A DNA stretch of 64,000 nt from Diploptera punctata (Eukaryota; Arthropoda; Insecta; Blattodea; Blaberidae). Below the pieces are notes generated by a model that worked only from the letters and a program-made list of their open reading frames with translations, did not search any database and was not told where the DNA came from. Where the stretch lies: contig JASPKZ010008350.1 of assembly GCA_030220185.1 (NCBI GenBank), positions 310,001-374,000 on the forward strand, given 5' to 3'. This document shows positions 55,603 through 64,000 of the stretch, in pieces. Both the position numbers and the translations under genes were made by a program. Position 1 is the stretch's first letter, and each line of letters opens with the position of its first letter.

Positions 55603-55984
55603 ATTGTTGTATACCACGACCACTAGTTAAAACACCGGTAATAATTGTATCATCTATAGACGCTATTAAAATCTAAGATATATTAATTTATTTATTTTTA
55701 TTATACTATAAGATAGTTAATATAATGAAATGGATGTCAAAACGATTCTGCTTGAAGTAACTCGCTCGGTTTCCGAGAAAAAAAAAAGACTTTAGGTCTA
55801 CAGATTAAATTCAATATATAGTTCGTCGCAAATTATTATATTTTAATATACCAGTACTCATACTGTGTAACAAAAAGAAAAATAAACTGTTATAAATGAA
55901 TAATTGTTCATATGGTGTAGGGAACGTAAAAGTATATACAAAGGTAAAAAAATAATTTATTAAAACTATACAGGCTATACGATA
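55603..55984. other. No recognisable feature
   Basis: A+T-rich. Confidence 0.4.
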
Positions 55985-55987
55985 TAG

Positions 55988-55989
55988 CC

Positions 55990-56078
<89 letters not shown>
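55988..56078. repeat. (CT)n/(TA)n compound microsatellite
   Basis: CT-rich run followed directly by a TA run. Confidence 0.95.
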
Positions 56079-56080
<2 letters not shown>

Positions 56081-56394
56081 ACGGCGGTAGATTATTCCAT
56101 TTGAATAAATACATTGCGATATTTTATTAAAATTACCGTTTGTCTTATTTTATGAAAAACTAATTATATCAAAATAAATTTTAAAAAAATAACAATTATG
56201 GAGACTTTTCTCAGACGAGATAAGTTTTTAAGTGTAGGGAATATTACTGACATGCATTTCAAAATTATTATAATTTCACAATTCATTAAAATTCAAATAA
56301 AAATTAATGAAACTGTACAATATAGGCCTATAGTAATAGAAACAATAATAGAAACAGATCTTAAATAAAAATTCTCCACATAATATGATCGGTG
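56079..56394. other. No gene; one TAGGCCTA
   Basis: The octamer is near 56323. Confidence 0.5.
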
Positions 56395-56560
56395 CAGGTG
56401 GATAAGTTATTAATTTGATTATGCACCTAATTCGTACCTATAGGTTCGTAGATTCGAGGAAGGACCAAACCCCGTCGGGGGGTTGATTTATTGTCAGGCC
56501 CGTAAAAATCCTGAGTATGGCTTCCCATGGAAGATAATTAAAGTCGTATGTCCCACACGT
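56395..56560 (+). mobile_element. tRNA-like SINE remnant
   Basis: Head tgcaggtggataagttatta and ggttcgtagattcgagg, then a ccaaaccccgtcggggggtt hairpin. Likely related to the SINE at 63607 (both have ggctcgtaaaa-like body words: gcccgtaaaaatcctgagt and gctcgtaaaagatccttaag). Confidence 0.5.
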
Positions 56561-56562
56561 AA

Positions 56563-56645
56563 AATATTTACGGCACCCAAAATAATTTACAGCACGTAAA
56601 TGGATTTATGGCACGTAAAAGGATTTAAGGCACGTAAAATAACTT
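56563..56645 (+). repeat. ~20-bp tandem repeat, four units
   Basis: Units of the form ttaNggcacgtaaaaggat: ttacggcacccaaaataat, ttacagcacgtaaatggat, ttatggcacgtaaaaggat, ttaaggcacgtaaaataac. Confidence 0.85.
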
Positions 56646-56649
56646 TACT

Positions 56650-56885
56650 TACTTTTTTTACTTTTGAGGGCCTCTCCACTTTTCAGCGGTTACCCTGTAT
56701 TCCCATTCGCCATTCTTGCCGATCACGCCATTCATCTTCCTCCAGACCTCGGTCGTTCATCAATCTATGGATCTCTCCTCTCCAAGTTGTTCTTGGCCTG
56801 CCCCGTTTCCTTCTACCAGAAGAGATTTGAGCCTCAAATAAGTGGCCTCTCAGGAAAAATATCAGTTCTTTCACGCCCAGGTTTG
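56650..56885 (-). mobile_element. RTE-like LINE C-terminal end
   Basis: RGHLFEAQISSGRRKRGRPR, TTWRGEIHRLMNDRGLEEDE and WRDRQEWRMGIQGNR with a stop; the GRP tail motif. Confidence 0.75.
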
Positions 56886-56959
56886 GAATTAACTATGCTA
56901 ATTATTGATTATTATTATTATTATTAGATATTATTCATTAGTACTTATTAGTACAGTTT

Positions 56960-57420
56960 ATACTTAGCTATATCTCACTGGTCATTCTAACGAACCCGTA
57001 GGTTCATGGCCCGCAAGGACATTAAGAAGTGACCATACATCTCCTATACCTGATGCTTCATGCTTTAACCTAATCAGTTCCCGCGTGATAATCTACTTAC
57101 GTCGCTCAATATCATACTTCAAGGTTGATGTTAACTCCTCCACATACATTCTTGGTCTACCTAACTGGGACGTTTGCCGTTCTGGCTTTCCTGACAAGAA
57201 GTTTCCATGCACGTGATTTGCATTCCCAATACGCGCAAACATGTCCTGCCCATCGCAGTCTACGGGACTTAACTGATCTTATTATATCTGGAGTCCTATA
57301 AAGACCATGTAGTTCATTGTTATGTAGTCTTCTCCATTCAACTGTCTGTTCATCTCTCTTTGGTCCAAAAATTTTCCTAAGAGTGAAGAACTTATTCTCA
57401 AATACCGCGTAACTTATTAT
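56960..57420 (-). mobile_element. RTE-like LINE (group R4) 3' end, old
   Basis: The complement of tctaacgaacccgtaggttc ... catctctctttggtccaaaa matches 16825-17160 with indels; no open frame. Confidence 0.8.
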
Positions 57421-57469
57421 TATTAGATAGTTATTATTATTATATATTATTATAGCAAGGTATTATTAT

Positions 57470-58015
57470 TATTATATACAGAAACGCAAGAACATGTGAA
57501 GGAAAACTATATTTCAATGTTCTGTTAAAAAGTATTTTAATAGGGGATTCCGAAACACTGGACAGTAAGTAGAGGAACAACCCAATAATCTATATAGCAG
57601 TAGCAATGGATTTTTGAAGGGTTCAACAAGAATTTCAAGAAGGGATCTACGATCAGAAACAGGACATTAAGGGTGCAACTTATGCAAGTTTTAAAAAAAA
57701 AATATTGGAAAAAAAATGGTAAAAAAAAAAAAAAACGTTTGAAATGGACGCCTCGTAAGAATGGAAGAAGAGAGAATACCAAAGATCTTTAATTGGAAAG
57801 CTAATCGAAGAAGTGGAATATGTAGACCTAAAGAACTTTGGATGGATGGATGGATGGATGGATGGATGGATGGATGGATGGATGGATGGAGTGAGGAGAA
57901 GTATGGAAGCTAGAAATCTGAGGGAAGAACATGCTCTAGACAGAAACCTCTGGCGAGAAATCACTTTGGATTGAAGGAGAAACACTGTATTGTGGAATAT
58001 TCCTAATTTAAAAAT
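57470..58015 (+). mobile_element. RTE-like LINE (group R2) 3' end
   Basis: Matches 40530-41020: cccaataatc, caacaagaatttcaagaagg, gaagagagaataccaaagat, 3' UTR ttgaaggagaaacactgtat. Contains an in-gene (ATGG)n expansion. Confidence 0.8.
57838..57890 (+). repeat. (ATGG)n expansion within a LINE coding remnant
   Basis: The sister copies have only ttggatggatggagtg at this point (6424 and 40882); here about 13 units. Confidence 0.95.
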
Positions 58016-58019
58016 AACA

Positions 58020-58320
58020 TTATTATTAGGTCTACATGATATGTGTAGGAAGCCAGATATAATAAGAACAGTTCAGTCTCATAGCCTACGATGCGTAGGA
58101 CACGTGGCACGTATGGGAAATGTAAGAGGTGAATGGAAGCTTCTAATAGGAAAATCAGACGGAAACGCCCAGTTGGTAGACCAAGAATGAGGTGGGAGAG
58201 GGAAATAGATTATACAGGAAATTATTGGAAAACATTCGCATCAGGATACGAATGTATGGAGAGCTTATGTCCGCGCGGCTATGAACGTATGGGTTCGATA
58301 ATGCCAGTGAGTTAGTTATT
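58020..58320 (+). mobile_element. RTE-like LINE (group R4) 3' end
   Basis: MCRKPDIIRTVQSHSLRCVG, HVARMGNVRGEWKLLIGK, then a frameshift to RRKRPVGRPRMRWE. It joins the R2 copy directly and ends gataatgccagtgagttagt. Confidence 0.85.
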
Positions 58321-59285
58321 TTGTTTTAATTTGATTTAATAAATGAAAGTTGATGATAGAACATTGTACGCTCAAAACAAGCACAGTAAAAACTGAAGTA
58401 AAAAGAGTTGATATAGGCCTACTTGTATAATGCGTAATAAAGATCAAGTTGACGTAATATTATTAAAAAAGTAAATACTGTATAACATGTCAGGGGGAAT
58501 ATGTTTATCGTTTGCAGATTATACACGCACCGTTTTGAAACGTTTAAAAAACTCGGTCCTGAATTATAGAAAAGTGTCATAGCAGCAAAATGATATTATT
58601 GCCGCTGTAACAGAATATTTGAGTCGACATGTGTACAGTTCGGTAATAATATTTGTCATTCTTGACACAGCACTGCGGTTGTGAAATAATAAAGAACGTA
58701 GGTAAGGGTAAAAGTTGCTGGTACTAGGACGTATTCTCACTCGAACATAATTCTTGGCCTGCAGGTGGGGAATACAGCTTTATAGGCCTGTCTGTGCCGT
58801 AAATAATACCGGCTAACCACAAGACTTGGAGAAGCAGAGAGAGAAAAAAAGTTCTTATATGCGGGGCGTCGTAATTCAAAACCCTACCTCGAGACCTAAG
58901 ACGGAAAAAAAAAAGAAGCAATATAGTTCTCCATAATAAGTTGGCGTCGGCTGAGCTTTGGGAGAGAAAAAGAGAGAAAATATATGTTTGACACTTCATT
59001 AAGCAAGTTGTTGATTTACATTTTAAAGAGAAAAATGTTTGGAATTGAATAAATAAAATGTTGAAAAATACATTTAATACGCCTAATTACTTTCCATATC
59101 CAAGGAGCATAGACATAAACATTCCTCTTTTCCTGTTATATATAACCTGTTCTAATTCTCTTCAGTGGCGTAACTTATTTCTGTATGTGAACTTATATAT
59201 TGTGTATAGTATACATTGCATATCTGTGATCATATGAAATAAGTTGTTAGATATAAAATCGCTACTTTTCAGGGAAGCGTCGTTG
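58321..59285. other. No recognisable gene
   Basis: TAGGCCTA near 58415; a 91-codon minus frame (58999-58724) without motifs. Confidence 0.45.
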
Positions 59286-59290
59286 TAATG

Positions 59291-59292
<2 letters not shown>

Positions 59293-59342
<50 letters not shown>
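59293..59342. repeat. (TA)n microsatellite
   Basis: About 24 TA units. Confidence 0.95.
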
Positions 59343-59349
<7 letters not shown>

Positions 59350-59405
59350 TCAAAAATTGACAATTTAACTTTGTCGTAAATAATAGTTGATTGAATTTAT
59401 TTGTT

Positions 59406-59530
59406 TACCACTGTGGTCTAGGGGTAATGCTGTTGTCTCGTATGCAGTGGGCCCATGTTCGATCCTCGGTCGGGTCAACTTTAAGGCCCAAATGGTCATC
59501 ATCTGCCCATCATAATCATCAATATAATAT
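59406..59530 (+). mobile_element. SINE-F, shortened
   Basis: accactgtggtctaggggta, gcccatgttcgatcctcggt, then directly to the tail block ttaaggcccaaatggtcatc; the centre is deleted. Confidence 0.8.
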
Positions 59531-60075
59531 TTGTCTTCTTTAGTATGAATTACTGAATGAATGGTGTTTTATCTTAAATGATCGTGTTTTCTCGGAGGTG
59601 ACCCTTGCATTGTGCTGATCATTTTCAGGAAGGTCCTTTATGTCCTTGTGTGGCCAAAAAAGTATATGACTGATCCATAGTTAAAAATTCTCTTCCGACA
59701 TGTCGTATCCCTACAAGGTCCGGGTGAAGTGGGGCATGTAATACTACAGCTATAAATGTAGGCCTAGCGGTTATACTAAGGTAAAGTATGAGATTTTAAC
59801 TTTATTCATTTTATTAAATTCATAACTTTTATATCCATTTCGTTATTAATGAAAGTGGTGTTATATGGCTATAGTTTAAAAGTGTATGTATATGTGCGTG
59901 TGTGTGTTTTCATACCATCCACTGCACTTTACGTGCTTTGGGTACCGCGCTGGGCTGTTAGATTTCGTTAATGTGGTCTATTTTCAATTTACGCATCACT
60001 TTGGTACATCACTTTACGTAGTTTACATATTCTTGTATTATGTACAGAGATGAGTGTATTTTGTATGTTGTATGT
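59531..60075. other. No gene; one TAGGCCTA
   Basis: The octamer is at about 59759. Confidence 0.5.
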
Positions 60076-60324
60076 AAGTTGTGGAGGTCATATAATGAAC
60101 CCCAAATAGTAGACATACATAATGACAGTATGAGAACCTAGGTTAGGAAATAGGAACGTAGGGGCAAATGGTGCGATGGTGTTATGTTTTCAAGCGTCAA
60201 CTAGGGAGCGTGTGATCTATAATAGCAACAGACAGGCGAAAAGAATAAGAATTCTATAAAAATTGAGCAACATGTATGAAAAAAAAAATATATATATATA
60301 TATATATAGTGTCACGAAAATGCG
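60076..60324 (+). repeat. Direct duplication, left copy (~245 bp)
   Basis: agttgtggaggtcatataat through gtgtcacgaaaatg. Nearly identical to 61113-61343 apart from a few bases (a short gtgtta word, gaaaa against aaaaa) and a longer TA run. Confidence 0.95.
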
Positions 60325-60622
60325 TTGTATGAGACATTATAATGCAGCGAAGGGAGATGATTTAACCCGGTGCCGGTCATGTAGCCTACTGTTATCGAAA
60401 AGCACCAAGTAGGCTTAACGTCTCAATCCGGCGCACGAAATGCTATCAACAGTGCCATATGCCTTTTCAATGTATGTACCGCGGAGAGGTTTAGTCTGAA
60501 GTAGTATTTTTAAAACTTATTCTATAGTTTAAGCCTAGTTTAGGTGCCTAAATTTAAATATTTTAAAGCCTAAAAGTTTTTTTTCAATGCCACCTGTTTG
60601 TCATTCGACATTTCAGGTAATC
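60325..60622. other. No recognisable feature
   Basis: A GC-richer patch tttaacccggtgccggtcat at 60360. Confidence 0.4.
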
Positions 60623-60725
60623 TCTCCTGGCATTGGCATATGGTAACCCACTTCTGAGGTTGGGGCGCCTGGAAGGCGGGGTTATGCTGCCCCAATGATA
60701 CGATGGGTAATGATGCGCCAGGAGA
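60623..60725 (-). mobile_element. Hairpin mini-element
   Basis: tctcctggcattggca ... gatgcgccaggaga, with core ctgaggttggggcgcctgga. Sits at the tail of the adjacent reverse SINE-F. Confidence 0.85.
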
Positions 60726-60917
60726 GGCCTTAAATCTAAACTTAATCTAATGAGATGAATATGATATTGATGGCCAGATGATGTTCGGCGACCGTTTGGG
60801 CCTTAAAGTATACTGACATTTGTATCGCAGGTGAGGAAAAACCCCGAAAAAATCTCACCCTGGAAACTTGTTCCCAGCGGGGATGGAACCCGGGCCCGCT
60901 GCTCGAGACCCAGCGGT
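60726..60917 (-). mobile_element. SINE-F
   Basis: Reverse copy: tail complement gatgttcggcgaccgtttgg, body gtgaggaaaaaccccgaaaa, head ggatggaacccgggcccgct. Confidence 0.85.
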
Positions 60918-61112
60918 TGAAGTGTAATTATTACCGGTACTACTATATAGTTCACAGTCATGGTCACTAAACCAAAAAAAAAAAAAATTAATAACCACGA
61001 TAAAATATGCCAGAGGAAGATGGAGCGGAAGCCGCGCAGGTACCGGAGAAGACGAAGACAGAGGCATGTCAAGGAATCTGAATGACTGAACACAGCGATG
61101 TACTCAAAGTGG

Positions 61113-61343
61113 AGTTGTGGAGGTCATATAATGAACCCCAAATAGTAGACATACATAATGACAGTATGAGAACCTAGGTTAGGAAATAGGAACGTAGGGG
61201 CAAATGGTGCGATGGTATGTTTTCAAGCGTCAACTAGGGAGCGTGTGATCTATAATAGCAACAGACAGGCGAAAAAAATAAGAATTCTATAAAAATTGAG
61301 CAACATGTATGAAAAAAAAAATTATATATATAGTGTCACGAAA
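61113..61343 (+). repeat. Direct duplication, right copy
   Basis: See 60076-60324; about 1.04 kb apart in the same orientation. Confidence 0.95.
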
Positions 61344-62340
61344 ATGGCTGGTCCGAGGCATTTTCTGTAAGTAACCCGGTACTATTGAACGGGACTAAAT
61401 GATAATTACCACTTGTTATATTGCCATTTAAAATGGTGTGTATACCAGCTAGGTGTTTACAAGTTATTAAAGTGATAGTGCATCTACAACCTGTCGTCTT
61501 TTCTCAGCGAAACGTAAATCGTGTCCGCACAATCCTTGCGAATCCTGGAAAAGAATCTCAAGCCTACCGCAACCCACTGAGCTATCCTAGGTCCTCGACT
61601 AAAGAGGAATCCTTTATAAATCGTGGCACCCACTAAATCCCCTCTTACCATTAACCGATGGAAACAACAAAACCTCCTATTAATCCTGCTGTAGCCTTTA
61701 AGGTTTTTATTTAATCGGTCTAGCTATAGCTTAAAAGTGAACTGGAATGAGTAAGTTTTTCCCTTGCATGCCTTACAGCGTCGCTAATATATATTAATAT
61801 ATTAATGCTTAGAAATGTTTGATTACGTCATCATCTGAGAGCAATAATTTCACTATTTTCCGATACCGAAAGATGGCTTTAACTCTGCGACCTCATTTGA
61901 GTGCCTCAGGACTTCACATAGCCGTCCTAAAAGAGAAGTGTGAAAAGCTGGTTTAGTGGTCTTGATGGATACACCTATGCCGAGTACGAGATATCGTAGA
62001 TGTATCTATTAATTGCCAAGTAATGCCTTAGTTGGCAGGATTGAACCTGCTTACACAACCAGCAAATCCTATCCCTAAGGGGAGGGTGAGGGCGAGAACT
62101 TGGCACCTTAAAACGAGGTTCTCTCGGCTAAGGAATAGTAACCCTAACAGAAGAGTCTCTGGTCCTCCAGGTTGGGGGTTGGGCATAAGGCTGACAATCT
62201 TATCCTGGAGAAGGAAAGAAAGTTGAGAAGCCTAAAGATGAATTCCGGAAAAGTATGGACATTTGTCTTAAAGGAAGCCAATGTCAAATTGAAAGTACTA
62301 CAGTGCTAAGAAAGAAGAATAAATATGACTTCATCAAGTT
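61344..62340 (+). other. Possible 5' untranslated region of an RTE-like LINE
   Basis: GC-richer than average with frames 61421-61636 and 62032-62226. The stretch NSNPNRRVSGPPGWGLGIRL (about 62130-62190) looks like sequence I associate with 5' leaders of insect RTE-like elements. No endonuclease follows, so this is a weak call. Confidence 0.3.
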
Positions 62341-63606
62341 ATAAAGTAGGCCTACTGTATTGCCTATTTTGTCCTTTACCACTTTTTTCGAATGAATTGG
62401 CAACTTCAACCTACCTTAAGTACAATATTGCGACTAATATTTTATGCATATGATTTTAAAAAAATGCTATTGTGTTGTTAAAATGATGAAGCACGTGCTA
62501 TGAGATGCTCATTTATCATTTGAAAGGTATTATTAGTGACCGCGTCATCACATGGATCAGAGGAGTTGCCAAATATGAAAGCCAGTACAGCACACGAACA
62601 CGACACAATATGGTTTCACTCCACAAAGATGACGTTTTGACTGCTGAGACATGCTGACTCTGTCATATTCCTTTCATTTTAACTTCAAGTTTATATCATC
62701 TATCTCCCCCCTGTCTTAATGCTTCCACTTAGATGTGAACAAAGCGGCGAAATTTTTAAATCTCTGTAGATTATTTCAAAATGGGCACAAGTGACACTGT
62801 CATATTGCTCCGTCTCTTCAGTTCTGAACTGAAATTATTACAAATAAAATTTTATGTTTGCACTTAACGGTTATTTAGCACAAAGTAAATAATTTTGGAA
62901 GCAAACATTATTCGATTCCATACTTGTGGGTGTTTGTGTGAGCCCAAAAATGTCTACGGGAGAATAATTTAGAGTATTTTTTTTATTTGGTAGCAAAAAC
63001 ACTTACATTTTTATATAAAAAATAAGCGGGAAATTTTGTGGTCTTGAGTGTTAATAACACTGGTCAACATGATTTTTGTCTCATGAGTACCAATAGTTGT
63101 ACTTAATGCAGTTTTTTATCGTGTTTTCAAATATGTAATCGGAATTTCTCCATCACCCACAGTTTTTTATTTAAATTTCAATAAATGGATTTAAATAATT
63201 ATTTTTAATAAACGTTTTTTCGTCCATTTGTTCATTGTAAAATAAAACCAAATGAGCTAACTCAGGAGATTTCAGCTAAGGAAAAGATATATCAAGGCAA
63301 ATGGAATCCTAATATGCTGGCCGATTGTTGTTGGACCATCAAGAGAGATAGTCCACAGGCGAAATATAGCAGAAAATCGTCATTTCTTACTTTCTAGGTG
63401 AGTCCGAATGTTCGAATATTGTATAGTTACGAATGTAGAAAATATTAAAGTGTTTGAAATTATAAATTCCTGTCTCTTGGAAATCTTGCGTGATGGAGAA
63501 AAACCGATATCATATTTTAATTCAGGAGAAAAAATACTACCATAATCACGTATGTTTCTTTCTGAGACAAAAAAAAAAGAATTGTTGCTCAGTGTAATTT
63601 GTGATA
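62341..63606. other. No recognisable gene
   Basis: TAGGCCTA near 62348; otherwise A+T-rich unique-looking sequence. Confidence 0.5.
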
Positions 63607-63840
63607 CTTAGTTGGCTGCGGTGTAGGCCTACTAGTGGTTCAACTCCTTGCCTTTGGTTCCGAGACTCTCGGGTTCAAACCCTACCGGAGTCGATGGATT
63701 TTTTTTAGTGTGGAAAAATACAAGGAGCAAGTCCTCCGGGAAGGACTTTAAACCATGGGTCTCTCGAGTCTGAAGATTTTCAGGCTCGTAAAAGATCCTT
63801 AAGACTGAATAAAAGACATCTAGACAAAATTTTCCGACCT
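63607..63840 (+). mobile_element. tRNA-derived SINE (SINE-G)
   Basis: Head ggctgcggtg|taggccta|c tagtggttcaact (A box split by a TAGGCCTA at 63624-63631) and B box ctcgggttcaaaccctacc. Body tacaaggagcaagtcctccg and gtgggtctctcgag-like words. Only clear copy in the window. Confidence 0.75.
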
Positions 63841-64000
63841 CATCATGTTAGTAATATCTTTAGTTGCCTGCTAGAATCTTTATTGAGTCGGTATGTTGAC
63901 CGCATACCATTCATGACACTTGTGGGTAAATAAGCGTAACTATATTAACTTGCTCTAGTAACTCCTAACAAAGGAGAGGCTAAGGCTCAACATTGGGTTA
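63841..64000. other. No recognisable feature to the window end
   Basis: Nothing assignable. Confidence 0.4.

Noticed and set aside
60076..61343. Definite LTR pair (TRIM element)
   Set aside because: TG...CA ends can be placed, but I see no matching flanking duplication or primer site; kept only as a duplication.
61421..62226. Host protein-coding exons
   Set aside because: Frames are short, lack recognisable domains and partly resemble LINE leader sequence.

Overview
The window is eukaryotic, A+T-rich, repeat-laden nuclear DNA, most likely from an insect and probably a cockroach or termite relative (Blattodea). I base that on recognising the recurrent endonuclease/reverse-transcriptase (RT) end peptides (for example RRLRWAGHVARMGNERLAWK) and the tRNA-derived SINE heads; the sequence alone cannot prove the species. 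I found no intact host protein-coding gene. The only well-formed gene is an intron-containing tRNA-Tyr at 37.5 kb on the minus strand, and even that lies inside a repeated element. Nearly everything else is mobile-element debris of different ages, plus microsatellites.

Layout. 0-2.5 kb: the 5' end of a minus-strand LTR retrotransposon (LTR, primer-binding site, broken gag, start of pol with an in-frame 15-residue repeat). 2.5-10 kb: truncated RTE-like LINE ends, SINEs and a CR1/jockey-like LINE with a smaller LINE nested in it. 9.4-10.3 kb: Helitron-like element. 12-15 kb: two RTE-like RT copies beside a long tetranucleotide array. 15-23 kb: nested repeats, including a LINE end inserted in another LINE with a clean target-site duplication. 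24.5-25.5 kb: tRNA-like repeats, one in the loop of an inverted repeat. 26.9-29.7 kb: RT fragments and a Penelope-like element with a GIY-YIG domain flanked by a 34-36 bp inverted repeat. 30-34.9 kb: SINEs, a second Helitron-like element with a 147-bp internal array, and a LINE. 35.5-38.1 kb: an older repeat carrying a TIR MITE and a 1.2-kb foldback/tRNA-Tyr element; a second copy lies at 43 kb. 38-45.4 kb: RTE pieces, a second Penelope-like remnant and a solo LTR split by a young SINE. 45.4-51.4 kb: an inverted duplication, SINEs and LINE ends. 52.3-53.7 kb: a foldback DNA element with ~460-500 bp inverted repeats enclosing a SWIM-like zinc-finger reading frame. 54-64 kb: more LINE and SINE remnants and a young direct duplication.

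The elements interact mainly as parasites of one another: SINEs sit in LTRs and RT genes, LINEs in LINEs, and LINE tails grade into microsatellites. Across the window a palindromic octamer TAGGCCTA recurs at least 23 times. Comparison of repeat copies inside the window shows it arriving as a micro-insertion of GGCC plus a duplicated TA, which looks like a transposon footprint. Together with the SWIM foldback element and the foldback/tRNA-Tyr element with an inverted loop, this is the most interesting signal here.
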